DNA of 64,000 nt, from assembly GCF_001263355.1 (NCBI RefSeq), contig NZ_LGYO01000008.1, positions 6,632-70,631 on the forward strand, given 5' to 3'. Below are positions 18,942-28,951 of the stretch, piece by piece; the stretch's first letter is position 1, and each line of letters starts with the position of its first letter. This DNA is from Acetobacterium bakii. GTDB lineage: Bacteria; Bacillota; Clostridia; Eubacteriales; Eubacteriaceae. Under the pieces are notes generated by a model, which did not search any database, had not been told where the DNA came from, and worked only from the letters and a program-made list of their open reading frames with translations. The position numbers and the translations under genes are program-made.

Positions 18942-19382
18942 ATGTTAATGCCTAAGCGTGTAAAACGTAGAAAACAACATAGAGGTCGAATGAAGGGAAA
19001 AGCACTTCGTGGTAACAAAATTACTTACGGAGATTATGCTATACAAGCCCTTGAGCCAGCATGGATCACTGCTAACCAAATTGAAGCAGCCCGTGTTGCA
19101 ATGACCAGATATATTAAAAGGGGTGGTAAGGTTTGGATCAAAATCTTTCCAGACAAACCTGTTACACAAAAACCAGCAGAAACTCGTATGGGTTCCGGTA
19201 AAGGATCGCCAGAGTTTTGGGTTGCAGTGGTAAAACCAGGTAGAGTTATGTTTGAGATTGCAGGAATTCCTGAGGATATAGCCCGGGAAGCCATGCGTCT
19301 TGCCCAGCATAAACTGCCGATAAAAACGAAATTTATCACTCGTAAAGATCAGGAAGAACTAGAAGTGGGTGATCAAGCATGA
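18942..19382 (+). CDS. rplP: 50S ribosomal protein L16
   Basis: 146 aa, binds near the A-site tRNA. Standard [19 protein letters not shown] start, and [23 protein letters not shown] core including the conserved Arg loop. Stop overlaps the rpmC ATG by 4 nt (ATGA), indicating coupling. Confidence 0.99.
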   Translation: MLMPKRVKRRKQHRGRMKGKALRGNKITYGDYAIQALEPAWITANQIEAARVAMTRYIKRGGKVWIKIFPDKPVTQKPAETRMGSGKGSPEFWVAVVKPGRVMFEIAGIPEDIAREAMRLAQHKLPIKTKFITRKDQEELEVGDQA

Positions 19383-19582
19383 AACCAAGTGAATTAAGAG
19401 AATTAACGACTTTAGAATTAGAAACAAAATTGGGAGACCTGAAGGAAGAATTATTCAACCTCAGATTTCAACATGCCACCGGCCAGTTGGAAAACCCGAT
19501 GCGTATTAAAGAAGTAAAGAAGACTTATGCACGGATTAAGACAATTATGCAAGAACGTGAAATGCAGTCTGCTGAAGCATAG
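19379..19582 (+). CDS. rpmC: 50S ribosomal protein L29
   Basis: 67 aa two-helix protein next to the tunnel exit. Typical sequence [26 protein letters not shown] and an [19 protein letters not shown] second half. Translation probably depends on re-initiation after rplP because the two reading frames overlap by 4 nt. Confidence 0.98.
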   Translation: MKPSELRELTTLELETKLGDLKEELFNLRFQHATGQLENPMRIKEVKKTYARIKTIMQEREMQSAEA

Positions 19583-19610
19583 TAAACCAATAGATAAGGA
19601 GGTTTAGCTT

Positions 19611-19868
19611 ATGGAAGAAAGAAATTACAGAAAAACTCGATCCGGTAAGGTTGTTAGCGATAAAATGGATAAAACCATTGTTGTTGCTGTTGAATCCTTT
19701 GTCAAACATCCGTTATACCAAAAGCGAGTGAAAAAGACTGTAAAGTTTAAAGCCCATGACGAACAAAATGCATGTAATATCGGGGATACCGTTAAAATAA
19801 TGGAAACACGACCCCTCAGCAAAGATAAACGCTGGAGATTAATAGAAATCTTAGAGAAAGCACTATAA
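19611..19868 (+). CDS. rpsQ: 30S ribosomal protein S17
   Basis: 85 aa OB-fold primary 16S rRNA-binding protein. Conserved [22 protein letters not shown] block and [17 protein letters not shown]-like C-terminal motif ([13 protein letters not shown]). AAGGAGG upstream of the ATG; rplN follows. Confidence 0.98.
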   Translation: MEERNYRKTRSGKVVSDKMDKTIVVAVESFVKHPLYQKRVKKTVKFKAHDEQNACNIGDTVKIMETRPLSKDKRWRLIEILEKAL

Positions 19869-19895
19869 GCAAGTGCGCAAAAGGAGGTATTTCGG

Positions 19896-20264
19896 ATGAT
19901 TCAACAAGAAACAAGACTAAAAGTAGCTGATAATACCGGTGCAAAGGAATTATTGTGCATCCGAGTTCTTGGTGGTTCCGGTCGTCGATATGCAAATATC
20001 GGAGATATTATCGTGTGCGCCGTTAAAAGTGCTGCACCCGGTGGCGATGTTAAAAAAGGCGACGTTGTTAAAGCCGTTGTCGTTCGCACAAAAAGCGGAA
20101 TTCGAAGAAATGATGGAAGTTACATAAAATTTGATCAAAATGCAGCGGTTCTTATAAAGGATGATAAAAACCCAAAAGGTACACGAATTTTTGGACCTGT
20201 CGCAAGAGAGCTAAGGGACAAAAAATACATGAAAATCGTATCTTTAGCTCCTGAAGTACTTTAG
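19896..20264 (+). CDS. rplN: 50S ribosomal protein L14
   Basis: 122 aa beta-barrel protein that forms an intersubunit bridge and is the docking site of silencing factor RsfS. Starts [19 protein letters not shown] and includes [20 protein letters not shown] and [13 protein letters not shown]. First gene of what is the spc operon in enterobacteria; here it is continuous with the S10 part. Confidence 0.99.
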   Translation: MIQQETRLKVADNTGAKELLCIRVLGGSGRRYANIGDIIVCAVKSAAPGGDVKKGDVVKAVVVRTKSGIRRNDGSYIKFDQNAAVLIKDDKNPKGTRIFGPVARELRDKKYMKIVSLAPEVL

Positions 20265-20280
20265 TTAGGAGGAAATGATA

Positions 20281-20595
20281 ATGCATATTAAAAAAGACGA
20301 TATGGTAATGGTTATTTCCGGTAAGGACAAAGGAAAAAAAGGAAAAGTAATTCAATCTTATCCTAAAGAAGCCAAAGTCCTTGTGGAAAATGTAAATATG
20401 GTCACAAAACACCAAAAACCAACACAGCAAATGCAACAGGGTGGCATAACAAAACAAGAAGGCAAGTTAGAAGCTTCCAATGTTTTAATGTACTGCGCTA
20501 AATGTGATAAAGGTGTTAGAACTGGTCATAAATTTTTAAGTGATGGAAAAAAAGTTAGATACTGCAAAAAATGTAACGAAACATTTAGCAATTAA
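20281..20595 (+). CDS. rplX: 50S ribosomal protein L24 with C-terminal zinc-ribbon-like cysteines
   Basis: About 104 aa, assembly initiator with a KOW motif ([15 protein letters not shown]). An ATG at 20275 is only 2 nt from the TAGGAGG, so the ATG at 20281 is preferred. The C-terminal half has two Cys pairs, CAKC and CKKC, spaced to bind a metal; this form is common in Clostridia, whereas E. coli L24 lacks it. Confidence 0.97.
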   Translation: MHIKKDDMVMVISGKDKGKKGKVIQSYPKEAKVLVENVNMVTKHQKPTQQMQQGGITKQEGKLEASNVLMYCAKCDKGVRTGHKFLSDGKKVRYCKKCNETFSN

Positions 20596-20615
20596 TTTCG
20601 GGAAGGAGGACCAAT

Positions 20616-21158
20616 ATGCCCAGATTAAAAGATAAATACCTTACTGAAGTCGTTCCAGCTATGATGGAAAAATTTCAATATAAAAATATCATGGAAGTTC
20701 CTAAACTAGAAAAAGTAGTACTCAACATGGGTTTAGGAGATTGCAAAGAAAACTCTAAAGCTTTAGAAGCAGCTGTTATTGACCTCGGTATTATTGCCGG
20801 TCAAAGACCAGTGATTACTAAGGCAAAGAAATCAGTTGCCAACTTTAAAGTCCGAGAAGGCATGAACATTGGAGCGAAAGTAACTTTAAGAAGTGTTCGG
20901 ATGTATGAATTTACTGATAAGTTATTCAACGTTGCCCTTCCGCGAGTGCGTGACTTCAGAGGTCTGTCTAATAAATCATTTGATGGCCGTGGCAATTATG
21001 CCTTTGGGATCAAAGAACAACTCATTTTCCCTGAAATTGACTACGATAAAGTAGAACAAGTCAGAGGAATGGACATTATGTTTGTCACAACGGCAAAAAC
21101 AGATGAAGAAGCTCACGAACTGTTAAGACTGCTTGGCATTCCATTCAGTAGAGCGTAA
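20616..21158 (+). CDS. rplE: 50S ribosomal protein L5
   Basis: 180 aa 5S rRNA-binding protein of the central protuberance. Shows [36 protein letters not shown] and [23 protein letters not shown]. The end of the gene is 13 nt from the TTG start of the small S14 gene. Confidence 0.99.
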   Translation: MPRLKDKYLTEVVPAMMEKFQYKNIMEVPKLEKVVLNMGLGDCKENSKALEAAVIDLGIIAGQRPVITKAKKSVANFKVREGMNIGAKVTLRSVRMYEFTDKLFNVALPRVRDFRGLSNKSFDGRGNYAFGIKEQLIFPEIDYDKVEQVRGMDIMFVTTAKTDEEAHELLRLLGIPFSRA

Positions 21159-21171
21159 GGAGGACTATACA

Positions 21172-21357
21172 TTGGCAAAAAAATCAATGAAAGTTAAACA
21201 ACAGAGACCACAAAAATATTCAACTCAGGAATACACCAGATGTCGAATATGTGGACGACCACATTCTGTTTTAAAAAAATTCGGGGTTTGTCGTATTTGT
21301 TTCAGAGAATTAGCATATAAAGGGGAAATCCCTGGCGTTAGAAAAGCAAGCTGGTAA
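21172..21357 (+). CDS. rpsZ: 30S ribosomal protein S14, short zinc-binding type
   Basis: 61 aa type-Z S14 (also named rpsN1). The frame is open further upstream but the homologous protein starts at the TTG at 21172 ([16 protein letters not shown]), preceded by AAGGAGG. Two CxxC pairs, CRIC and CRIC separated by 12 residues, form the zinc site. The zinc-free 89-residue paralogue used under zinc limitation is not in this window. Confidence 0.97.
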   Translation: MAKKSMKVKQQRPQKYSTQEYTRCRICGRPHSVLKKFGVCRICFRELAYKGEIPGVRKASW

Positions 21358-21391
21358 AAGCGAGCTAGCAAGAAAAAAGGAGGTACTGAGT

Positions 21392-21790
21392 ATGGTAATG
21401 ACTGATCCCATTGCGGATATGTTAACACGCATCAGAAATGCAAATAATGCTGGTCATAAAGCTGTTGAGATGCCTGCTTCAAAAGAAAAGAAAGCAATCG
21501 CTCAAATTCTTTTAGAAGAAGGATATATTAATAAAGTAGATTACATCAGCGATGAAAAACAGGGAATGATTAAAATCACCTTGAAATACGGAGAAAACAA
21601 AAGCCGCGTCGTTGCAGGTATAAAACGAATATCAAAACCTGGTCTTCGCGTTTATGCAGGAAAAGAAGAAGTGCCAAAGGTCTTAAACGGTCTGGGCATT
21701 GCAATTGTTTCCACATCTAAAGGCGTAATGACTGATAAAAAAGCAAGAAAAGCCGGCGTTGGCGGCGAAGTGATATGTTACGTTTGGTAA
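21392..21790 (+). CDS. rpsH: 30S ribosomal protein S8
   Basis: 132 aa 16S rRNA-binding protein. Conserved [16 protein letters not shown] start region and C-terminal [31 protein letters not shown]. In E. coli S8 is the spc-operon translational repressor; no comparable target was recognised near rplE here. ATG at 21392 has AAAGGAGG 8 nt before it. Confidence 0.99.
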   Translation: MVMTDPIADMLTRIRNANNAGHKAVEMPASKEKKAIAQILLEEGYINKVDYISDEKQGMIKITLKYGENKSRVVAGIKRISKPGLRVYAGKEEVPKVLNGLGIAIVSTSKGVMTDKKARKAGVGGEVICYVW

Positions 21791-21814
21791 CAATTCAAGA
21801 CAGGAGGTAGAAAA

Positions 21815-22351
21815 ATGTCAAGAATAGGGAAAGCACCTGTTGTGATCCTCCAGGGCGTAGACGTTAAAAAAGACGGTCAAACCCTAACTGTTAAAGGTCC
21901 ATTGGGACAACTAGTCAGAAAGTTTCATAATGATATCATCATCGATGTCCAGGAAACCGAAGTTGTTGTCACTCGACCATCTGAAAGCAAGCTGCATAAA
22001 TCACTACATGGTTTAACACGTGCTTTAATTCAGAATATGGTTACTGGCGTAAATACAGGCTTTGAAAAAAGATTGGAAATCAGTGGCGTAGGTTACAGAG
22101 CAGAGAAAAAAGGAAATAAATTGGTTATGAACCTTGGCTTTTCCCATCTCGTAGAGATGGAAGATCCAGAAGGCATCGAAACCATTCCAGAAACAAATAC
22201 CAAAGTACTTGTTAAGGGAATCAGCAAGGAAGCAGTTGGAGCTCATGCTGCCAATATCCGTGCGAAGCGTCCACCAGAACCTTATAAAGGTCATGGCGTA
22301 CGTTATTCTGATGAAGTCGTCAGACGTAAAGAAGGAAAAACAGGAAAATAA
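21815..22351 (+). CDS. rplF: 50S ribosomal protein L6
   Basis: 178 aa with the duplicated L6 fold. [11 protein letters not shown]-terminus, the [16 protein letters not shown] region between the two domains, and the C-terminal [28 protein letters not shown]. Located between rpsH and rplR as in nearly all bacteria. Confidence 0.99.
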   Translation: MSRIGKAPVVILQGVDVKKDGQTLTVKGPLGQLVRKFHNDIIIDVQETEVVVTRPSESKLHKSLHGLTRALIQNMVTGVNTGFEKRLEISGVGYRAEKKGNKLVMNLGFSHLVEMEDPEGIETIPETNTKVLVKGISKEAVGAHAANIRAKRPPEPYKGHGVRYSDEVVRRKEGKTGK

Positions 22352-22393
22352 ACCTGTTTAACCCGATAAAGATAACGAAGGGAGTGAAATTCG

Positions 22394-22762
22394 ATGATCA
22401 AAAAACCAATTAAGAATAAATTACGTATTGAACGTCATTTTAGAGTTAGAAATAAAATTTCCGGTACTGAAATGAAACCGCGTTTAAACGTATTTAGAAG
22501 TAATAAAAATATTTACGCTCAGATTATTGATGATACTAAGGGTATCACATTGGTTTCAGCTTCTTCCATTGATGCAGATCTTAAAGGTCAGGTAACAAAC
22601 GGAGGAGACAAAGCAGCTGCGAAAGCCGTTGGTCAGTTAGTTGCGAAAAAAGCCCTTGAAAAGGGGATTGAAGCCGTTGTTTTCGATAGAGGCGGTTATG
22701 TATATCATGGTAGAGTAAAAGAATTGGCTGACGGCGCTCGAGAAGCCGGCCTGAAATTCTAA
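22394..22762 (+). CDS. rplR: 50S ribosomal protein L18
   Basis: 122 aa 5S rRNA-binding protein. [19 protein letters not shown] is the diagnostic block, followed by [10 protein letters not shown] and [28 protein letters not shown]. Start chosen at the ATG with AAGGGAG 9 nt upstream. Confidence 0.99.
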   Translation: MIKKPIKNKLRIERHFRVRNKISGTEMKPRLNVFRSNKNIYAQIIDDTKGITLVSASSIDADLKGQVTNGGDKAAAKAVGQLVAKKALEKGIEAVVFDRGGYVYHGRVKELADGAREAGLKF

Positions 22763-22779
22763 GTAAAGGAGGTCATTTG

Positions 22780-23286
22780 ATGCAAAACAAAAAAATCGAT
22801 CCAAGTACATTAGATTTGAAGGAAAAAGTTGTCTCTATTAACCGGGTAACAAAGGTTGTAAAGGGCGGTCGTAACTTCAGATTCAGCTGTCTTGTGATTG
22901 TTGGAGACGAAAATGGACATGTTGGCGTTGGTAAAGGAAAAGCAATGGAAATTCCAGATGCAATTCGTAAAGGTATTGACGCAGCAAAGAAAGCATTAAT
23001 TAAAGTGCCAATGGTTGGAACAACAATACCACATTTAATTAACGGAGAATCCGGTGCAGGTCATGTATTATTAAAACCTGCAGGAAAAGGTACTGGTGTT
23101 ATCGCCGGTGGTCCTGTTCGTGCCGTATTAGAATTAGCAGGTATTAGAGATATTCGTACTAAATCTTTGGGATCAAACAATGCCCGTAATATGGTCAATG
23201 CTACAATGGCAGGCCTTGCTGGATTAACAACGCTTGAAGAGGTTGCAGCTAAACGTGGTAAAAAACCTGAAGAAATCTTAGGTTAG
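22780..23286 (+). CDS. rpsE: 30S ribosomal protein S5
   Basis: 168 aa decoding-accuracy protein with an N-terminal double-stranded-RNA-binding fold. [30 protein letters not shown] is the signature region; the [21 protein letters not shown] block follows. A TTG directly before the ATG would add one residue; the ATG at 22780 with AAAGGAGG upstream is preferred. Confidence 0.99.
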   Translation: MQNKKIDPSTLDLKEKVVSINRVTKVVKGGRNFRFSCLVIVGDENGHVGVGKGKAMEIPDAIRKGIDAAKKALIKVPMVGTTIPHLINGESGAGHVLLKPAGKGTGVIAGGPVRAVLELAGIRDIRTKSLGSNNARNMVNATMAGLAGLTTLEEVAAKRGKKPEEILG

Positions 23287-23297
23287 GAGGAATCATT

Positions 23298-23480
23298 ATG
23301 GCTAAGAAACTAGAAATTACATTGAAAAAAAGCCTCATTGGCCGCAATCAAAAACAACGTGCCACCATCGAAGCTTTGGGTCTTAAGAAAATAGGTCAGA
23401 CTATTACACATAATGATACTCCACAAATTCGTGGCATGATACATCGAACAGATTTCATGCTCGTAGTTAAAGAAGTATAG
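23298..23480 (+). CDS. rpmD: 50S ribosomal protein L30
   Basis: 60 aa, complete for the short bacterial form. [27 protein letters not shown] and the closing [14 protein letters not shown] are typical. GGAGG precedes it and rplO starts 11 nt after its stop. Confidence 0.98.
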   Translation: MAKKLEITLKKSLIGRNQKQRATIEALGLKKIGQTITHNDTPQIRGMIHRTDFMLVVKEV

Positions 23481-23491
23481 GAGGTGTCAAT

Positions 23492-23935
23492 ATGAAGTTA
23501 CATACTTTAAGTCCAGCACCAGGTTCTAAAAAGACACCAAAACGTAAGGGACGTGGTACTGGTTCAGGCCTTGGTAAAACAGCAGGTCGTGGACAAGATG
23601 GCCAAAAAGCCCGTTCTGGCGGTGGAGTTAGACCTGGTTTTGAAGGAGGGCAAATGCCCTTGGCAAGACGTCTGCCAAAACGCGGATTTTCAAATGCTCG
23701 TTTTAAGAAAACATTTTCCATCGTAAACGTCGGAGAATTAAATGTATTTGATGCAAACACAGTGATTACACCTGAATTATTACTTGAATATGGTTTCATC
23801 CGTAAATTAAGAGATGGATTAAAAATACTCGGTAATGGGGAAGTAGAGAAAGCTTTTACTGTTAAAGCTCATAAAATCAGCAAATCAGCTGAGGAGAAAA
23901 TTCTCGCTGGAGGAGGAAAGGTAGAGGTGATCTAG
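23492..23935 (+). CDS. rplO: 50S ribosomal protein L15
   Basis: 147 aa. N-terminal extended tail [22 protein letters not shown] with the Gly-rich [21 protein letters not shown], and globular C-terminal half with VEVI end. The gene ends one nucleotide before the secY ATG, so secY is translationally close-coupled. Confidence 0.99.
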   Translation: MKLHTLSPAPGSKKTPKRKGRGTGSGLGKTAGRGQDGQKARSGGGVRPGFEGGQMPLARRLPKRGFSNARFKKTFSIVNVGELNVFDANTVITPELLLEYGFIRKLRDGLKILGNGEVEKAFTVKAHKISKSAEEKILAGGGKVEVI

Positions 23936-23936
23936 T

Positions 23937-25196
23937 ATGATCTCTACCTTGAAGGATGCTTGGAAAATTCCGGATCTAAGGCGAAAGATTACCATAACGC
24001 TGGCGCTGCTGTTTATTTATCGGTTGGGAGCTTTTATACCGGTTCCTTTCATTGATACTGCACAGTTGGCTCAGCTCGTCAATAGTGGTGGAATTTTTGG
24101 GCTATTTAATATAATCTCCGGAGGTAACTTTGGCAACTTTACGATTTTTGCCATGAGTATTACTCCGTATATTAATGCATCGATCATTATGAATCTTTTG
24201 GCCTTTGCTGTTCCAGCTCTGGAAAGACTGCAAAAAGAAGGGGAAGAGGGACGCAAGAAACTTGCACAATATACCCGCTTTCTGACCATTATTTTGGCAT
24301 TGATCCAGGCACTTGGAATGAGTTTATCCTTCGGTGATCTTTTGATTGAAAAATCAGGGTTCACAATCTTTGTGGTGGTATTAACAATCACTGCAGGTAC
24401 TGCTTTCCTAATGTATTTAGGAGAACAGATTACAGAAAATGGTATTGGAAATGGTATTTCGCTGATTATTTTTGTCAGTATTATTTCAAGGATTCCTGAG
24501 GGAGTTTATGGAATGTATAAATATGTGACTGTTGGAACATTGTCAATTATTAGCTTGTTAATATTTATTATTTTCATTGTTGTGGTTGTGTTTGCAGTAG
24601 TGGCAGTTCAAGAAGGTCAACGAAAAATTCCAGTTCAATATGCAAAACGTGTTGTTGGAAGGAAAATGTATGGTGGTCAAAGCACTCATATTCCAATGCG
24701 AGTGAATATGGCCGGAGTAATTCCGATTATTTTTGCCAGTTCATTAACTTTATTTCCGGCAACTTTAGCAAGCTTTTTCCCCACATCTGATTTTGCAAAT
24801 TGGGTATCAACTTATTTTGCATGGGGAACATGGATGACAAATATTATTTATATTGTATTGATTATTGCATTTACGTATTTTTATACGGCGGTAACTTTTA
24901 ATCCTTATGATATTGCAGAAAACATTAAAAAACAGGGTGGATACGTTCCTGGAATCAGACCTGGAAAACCAACTGTTGAATATTTTACGAGAATTATGAA
25001 CCGTTTAACATTATTCGGTGGAGTCTTCTTAGCAGTCATTGCCGTTATTCCTATTTTTGTAGGAAATTTCATGGGAGTAAATCTGCAATTCGGGGGAACG
25101 AGTCTACTGATTATTGTTGGTGTGGCTCTGGAAACTGTAAAACAGATTGAATCTGAAATGATGATGAGACACCACCAGGGATTTTTGAAATCATAA
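23937..25196 (+). CDS. secY: Preprotein translocase channel subunit SecY
   Basis: 419 aa membrane channel of the Sec translocon, with ten transmembrane segments visible as hydrophobic stretches. Signatures: RLGAFIPVPFID (TM1 end), ITPYINASIIMNLL, LGEQITENGIGNGISLIIF, and the cytosolic loops with VQYAKRVVGRKMYGGQ and the C-terminal NIKKQGGYVPGIRPGKPTVEYF. Works with SecA, encoded at 58 kb of this window. Confidence 0.99.
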   Translation: MISTLKDAWKIPDLRRKITITLALLFIYRLGAFIPVPFIDTAQLAQLVNSGGIFGLFNIISGGNFGNFTIFAMSITPYINASIIMNLLAFAVPALERLQKEGEEGRKKLAQYTRFLTIILALIQALGMSLSFGDLLIEKSGFTIFVVVLTITAGTAFLMYLGEQITENGIGNGISLIIFVSIISRIPEGVYGMYKYVTVGTLSIISLLIFIIFIVVVVFAVVAVQEGQRKIPVQYAKRVVGRKMYGGQSTHIPMRVNMAGVIPIIFASSLTLFPATLASFFPTSDFANWVSTYFAWGTWMTNIIYIVLIIAFTYFYTAVTFNPYDIAENIKKQGGYVPGIRPGKPTVEYFTRIMNRLTLFGGVFLAVIAVIPIFVGNFMGVNLQFGGTSLLIIVGVALETVKQIESEMMMRHHQGFLKS

Positions 25197-25219
25197 AGTG
25201 AACTGGAGATGAATGAGAA

Positions 25220-25879
25220 ATGAGAATTGTATTATTAGGACCCCCGGGTGCAGGTAAAGGGACACAGGCAAAACGCATTTGTGAAACCTACAATATCCCT
25301 CATATTTCAACCGGAGATATTTTCAGAGAAAACATGAAAAATGATACGCCACTTGGTATAAAAGCCAAGGAATATATGGCTCAAGGACTTCTGGTACCCG
25401 ATGAACTCGTTGTTGATATGGTAGAAGATCGCCTTAAGCACGAGGATGTACTCAACGCCGGATATGGTTATTTACTGGATGGGTTTCCGCGGACGGTTTT
25501 TCAGGCAGCTGCGCTTTGTGCAATTAATGCCAAAAAGGACTGTGAATTGGATTTTGCAATCAATCTGGATGTCCCTTTGGATATTCTAATTGAACGCGTT
25601 TCTGGACGTCGGATCTGTCCAAAATGTGCGGCAACATATCACATAAAATACAAAAAACCATTGGTCGATGGAATTTGTGACCTTGATAAAACACCCTTAT
25701 ATCAACGAGACGATGATAAAAAAGAAACTGTTGAAAAGCGGATCGAGATTTATCAGGATCAGACATTTCCGTTGATTACATTTTATGAAGATAAACAAAA
25801 GATAATTAATATTAATGGACTACAACATATGACTGATGTCTTTAATGACATCGAGAAAGTCCTGAGTGGAGTTAGATAA
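25220..25879 (+). CDS. adk: Adenylate kinase, zinc-lid type
   Basis: 219 aa enzyme converting ATP + AMP to two ADP. P-loop GPPGAGKGTQA, AMP-binding HISTGDIFRENM, and DGFPRT. The lid domain carries CPKC and a later CDLD (Cys plus Asp) consistent with a zinc-binding lid of Gram-positive adenylate kinases. Two nt separate its stop from the map start. Confidence 0.98.
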   Translation: MRIVLLGPPGAGKGTQAKRICETYNIPHISTGDIFRENMKNDTPLGIKAKEYMAQGLLVPDELVVDMVEDRLKHEDVLNAGYGYLLDGFPRTVFQAAALCAINAKKDCELDFAINLDVPLDILIERVSGRRICPKCAATYHIKYKKPLVDGICDLDKTPLYQRDDDKKETVEKRIEIYQDQTFPLITFYEDKQKIININGLQHMTDVFNDIEKVLSGVR

Positions 25880-25881
25880 AC

Positions 25882-26643
25882 ATGATAACCATTAAATCCC
25901 ATAAGGAAATTGATCTCATGAGAAAAGCTGGCAGCATTGTAGCCGGCGCTCACGCCCTTGTGGGTAAGATGATCAAACCTGGGGTAACAACCCAAGAATT
26001 AGACCGAGCAGTCGAAAAATACATTCGCGATGCTGGTGCAGAACCAACATTTAAGGGTTACAATGGATTTCCAAATTCGATTTGTGCTTCGGTTAACGAA
26101 GTCGTCGTTCACGGGATTCCGGGAAAACGCAAATTACTTGAAGGTGATATTATCAGTATCGATATTGGTGCTACCTTTAAGGGATATGTCGGTGATGCAG
26201 CAGTAACTCATGGTGTAGGTACTATTTCAGATGAGGCCCAGAGACTTATTGATGTCACACGGGAATCATTTTATCGAGGAATTGCCTATGCCAGGGACGG
26301 ATACAGATTGTCAGATATTTCAAATGCAATTCAAACATATGTCGAGGAAAATGGTTTTTCCGTTGTTCGCGACTATGTCGGACATGGTGTTGGAAGTAAA
26401 ATGCATGAAGATCCGCCTATTCCAAATTATGGAGCAAAAGGTCGTGGTCCGCGATTAAGACAGGGGATGACGTTAGCCATTGAACCAATGGTGAATGTCG
26501 GAACCTATGATGTTGTAATGCTGGATGATGATTGGACAGTTGTCACAACGGATGGTAAGCTTTCTTCACACTTTGAGCATTCACTGCTCATTACGGGAAC
26601 CGGCGAACCTGAACTTCTGACAGTACTTCAGGATGGTGAGTAA
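25882..26643 (+). CDS. map: Methionine aminopeptidase type I
   Basis: 253 aa enzyme removing the N-terminal Met from nascent proteins. Dinuclear metal ligands are visible: Asp in SIDIGATFKGYVGDAAVTHG (two Asp), His in HGVGSKMHEDPPIPN, Glu in AIEPMVNVG and Glu in HFEHSLLIT. No N-terminal zinc finger. Directly abuts the next gene, whose ATG follows the stop with no gap. Confidence 0.98.
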   Translation: MITIKSHKEIDLMRKAGSIVAGAHALVGKMIKPGVTTQELDRAVEKYIRDAGAEPTFKGYNGFPNSICASVNEVVVHGIPGKRKLLEGDIISIDIGATFKGYVGDAAVTHGVGTISDEAQRLIDVTRESFYRGIAYARDGYRLSDISNAIQTYVEENGFSVVRDYVGHGVGSKMHEDPPIPNYGAKGRGPRLRQGMTLAIEPMVNVGTYDVVMLDDDWTVVTTDGKLSSHFEHSLLITGTGEPELLTVLQDGE

Positions 26644-26946
26644 ATGAATGATTTCAAGGTTGGACAGGTGGTTCGCTCCACAGCTGGCCGTGATAAGGGT
26701 CATTTTATGGTAGTGGTAGAAGTGGTAGATGAAAATATTACCCTTGTATGTAATGGTAAGCTTCGCAAAGTCAGCAATCCCAAGAAAAAAAAGATTAAAC
26801 ACTTAGCGAAAACTAATCACATTGTCAAAGAAATTCAGGAAAAAGCATTACAAGGAAGCAAGATAACAAACGCTGAGATAAGAAAAATACTCGAGTCCTA
26901 TCATGCACCTGATGGTGCGGGGGATGAGAATCGTAAGGAGGTTTGA
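26644..26946 (+). CDS. KOW-domain RNA-binding protein (L14e-like)
   Basis: 100 aa small basic protein with an N-terminal KOW-type beta-barrel (VGQVVRSTAGRDKGHFMVVVEVV) and a lysine-rich segment PKKKKIKHL. Such proteins sit between map and infA in many Clostridia and resemble eukaryotic L14e. RNA binding is inferred from the fold; whether it is a ribosome component is unknown. Confidence 0.85.
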   Translation: MNDFKVGQVVRSTAGRDKGHFMVVVEVVDENITLVCNGKLRKVSNPKKKKIKHLAKTNHIVKEIQEKALQGSKITNAEIRKILESYHAPDGAGDENRKEV

Positions 26947-26949
26947 TCA

Positions 26950-27177
26950 ATGGCCAAGAAAGATGTTATCGAGGTTGAAGGATCTGTTATAGAATCCTTG
27001 CCGAATACTATTTTTATTGTTGAATTGGAAAACGGACATCAGATAACCGCTCATATTTCAGGTAAGCTGCGCATGAATTATATTCGTATTTTACCAGGAG
27101 ATAAGGTAGTAGTTGAATTATCCCCATATGATTTGACCCGTGGGCGTATCGTATGGCGTGGAAAAGGGAAATCATAA
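26950..27177 (+). CDS. infA: Translation initiation factor IF-1
   Basis: 75 aa S1/OB-fold factor that occupies the A-site during initiation. [20 protein letters not shown] and the [18 protein letters not shown] motif with RGRIVWRGK near the end. AAGGAGG precedes it, inside the end of the KOW-protein gene. Confidence 0.98.
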   Translation: MAKKDVIEVEGSVIESLPNTIFIVELENGHQITAHISGKLRMNYIRILPGDKVVVELSPYDLTRGRIVWRGKGKS

Positions 27178-27192
27178 AGGAGGATATTACAA

Positions 27193-27306
27193 ATGAAAGT
27201 AAGAGCATCAGTAAAACCCATTTGTGAAAAATGTAAGGTTATTAAGAGAAACGGTCGTGTTATGGTAATTTGTGAAAATCCAAAACACAAACAACGACAA
27301 GGTTAA
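27193..27306 (+). CDS. rpmJ: 50S ribosomal protein L36, zinc-binding
   Basis: Short gene of 37 codons: [20 protein letters not shown] begins the protein and it ends NPKHKQRQG. The zinc ligands are CEKC, a third Cys (VMVICEN) and His (KHKQ). AAAGGAGG lies 9 nt before the ATG. Conserved position between infA and rpsM. Confidence 0.97.
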   Translation: MKVRASVKPICEKCKVIKRNGRVMVICENPKHKQRQG

Positions 27307-27460
27307 GACAAAAATTACAGAAAAATAGAGCATGGGCGCGGCAATTTTACCCATGTTCATTACATAAAGCGAAATGCTTCACTGGGAAAAGAATGAGGTT
27401 ACATCACTAACTTGATTTAATGCTCAGTATTAGAAAACTAATTTAGGAGGTACACACCCT
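27307..27460 (+). promoter_or_regulatory. Leader region between rpmJ and rpsM with one clear hairpin
   Basis: 154-nt non-coding gap, the longest inside the spc-alpha block. CATGGG (27331-27336) pairs with CCCATG (27350-27355) across a 13-nt loop; no T-run follows, so it is not a classic terminator. It may be a regulatory leader for rpsM-rpsK-rpsD-rpoA-rplQ (S4 is the known regulator of alpha operons elsewhere). Function is inference. Confidence 0.35.
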
Positions 27461-27826
27461 ATGGCAAGAATTGCCGGAGTCGATTTGCCCCGAGATAAGC
27501 GGGTAGAGATTGGATTAACTTATATTTATGGTATTGGACATTCAAGATCACTAGAAATCTTAAAAGCGTTAAATATCAATCCAGATACCAGAATTAAAGA
27601 TCTGACTGAAACTGAAATCAATGATCTCAGAAATATTTTAGACGAAAAATACACTGTTGAAGGTGATCTTCGTAGAGAAGTGAATCTTAATATTAAGCGA
27701 CTTATTGAAATTGGATCTTATCGAGGGTTACGTCATCGTCGTGGTCTACCTGTTAGAGGGCAAAAGACTAAGACGAATGCTAGAACTCGTAAGGGTCCTA
27801 AACGAACCGTCGGAAGAAAGAAATAG
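27461..27826 (+). CDS. rpsM: 30S ribosomal protein S13
   Basis: 121 aa head protein contacting 50S and P-site t[29 protein letters not shown] start and basic tail [31 protein letters not shown] precedes the ATG at normal spacing. Confidence 0.99.
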   Translation: MARIAGVDLPRDKRVEIGLTYIYGIGHSRSLEILKALNINPDTRIKDLTETEINDLRNILDEKYTVEGDLRREVNLNIKRLIEIGSYRGLRHRRGLPVRGQKTKTNARTRKGPKRTVGRKK

Positions 27827-27839
27827 GAGGGCTTAAAAA

Positions 27840-28232
27840 ATGGCAGTAAAAAAAGCAAGAAGAAAAGTTAAAAAAATTAAAAAGAACATTGAACGTGGCC
27901 AAGCCCATATTCAATCTTCTTTTAATAATACAATTGTTACCATTACTGATATGGCCGGTAATGCAATAGCCTGGGCAAGTTCAGGTGGTTTAGGTTTTAA
28001 GGGTTCTCGAAAAAGTACGCCTTTTGCGTCACAAATGGCAGCAGAAGAAGCAGCTAAATCGGCCATGGAACACGGTATGAAAAGCGTTGAAGTTCTCGTA
28101 AGAGGTCCAGGTTCTGGACGTGAGGCAGCGATACGTGCCTTACAGGCAGCTGGATTGGAAATTACCTTAATCCGTGATGTAACACCAATTCCACATAATG
28201 GCTGTCGACCACCTAAGCGACGACGAGTATAA
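27840..28232 (+). CDS. rpsK: 30S ribosomal protein S11
   Basis: 130 aa platform protein near the mRNA exit. [35 protein letters not shown] and [20 protein letters not shown] are diagnostic, ending [15 protein letters not shown]. Ribosome-binding site GGAGGG 8 nt upstream. Confidence 0.99.
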   Translation: MAVKKARRKVKKIKKNIERGQAHIQSSFNNTIVTITDMAGNAIAWASSGGLGFKGSRKSTPFASQMAAEEAAKSAMEHGMKSVEVLVRGPGSGREAAIRALQAAGLEITLIRDVTPIPHNGCRPPKRRRV

Positions 28233-28248
28233 TGGGAGGGCGAATATA

Positions 28249-28878
28249 ATGTCAAGAAATATAGAAGCATCATGTAGACAATGTCGACGTGAAGGTACAA
28301 AATTGTATCTTAAAGGCGAACGTTGCTACTCAGCCAATAAATGTGCGTTCGAAAGACGTCCAACACCACCGGGTCAACACGGTAAGAGACGAACAAAGAT
28401 TTCTGAATATGGTCTTCAATTACGTGAAAAGCAAAAAGCAAAACGTATTTATGGGATCCTCGAAAAACAATTCAGAGGTTATTTTGAAATTGCTGAAAAG
28501 CAAAAAGGAATTACTGGTCATAACTTATTAATTCATTTGGAATCGCGTTTAGATAACGTTGTTTATCGATTGGGTCTGGCAACTTCTCGTAAAGAAGCAC
28601 GTCAATTAGTTGATCATGAGCATTTCCTTGTTAATGGAAAAAAACTGAACATTCCGTCATATATTACTAAAGATGGCGATGTGATTGAAGTTCGACCTAA
28701 GAGCAAGAAATCTCAAAAATTCAAAGATATCCTTGAAGTAACAGAAAGTAGAACAGTTGCACCATGGTTATCGAATGATTTAGAAACATTATCAGGTAAA
28801 ATCATTGGCAGACCAGCAGTTGAAGACTTAGATATTGAAATTGCTGAACATCTTATTGTTGAATTGTACTCTAAATAG
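28249..28878 (+). CDS. rpsD: 30S ribosomal protein S4, zinc-ribbon form
   Basis: 209 aa primary assembly protein. The open frame extends back into rpsK but the ATG at 28249 ([16 protein letters not shown]) with GGGAGGG upstream is the real start. Cys in CRQC, CYS and KCAF give a C4-type zinc site at the N-terminus. The S4 RNA-binding domain follows ([27 protein letters not shown]). Confidence 0.98.
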   Translation: MSRNIEASCRQCRREGTKLYLKGERCYSANKCAFERRPTPPGQHGKRRTKISEYGLQLREKQKAKRIYGILEKQFRGYFEIAEKQKGITGHNLLIHLESRLDNVVYRLGLATSRKEARQLVDHEHFLVNGKKLNIPSYITKDGDVIEVRPKSKKSQKFKDILEVTESRTVAPWLSNDLETLSGKIIGRPAVEDLDIEIAEHLIVELYSK

Positions 28879-28951
28879 ACTACATGTTCCGGAACCAATT
28901 AACCCTCATGTTAATGGATGGATTTATAATAAGAAGGAGGGTCTTGAGTAA

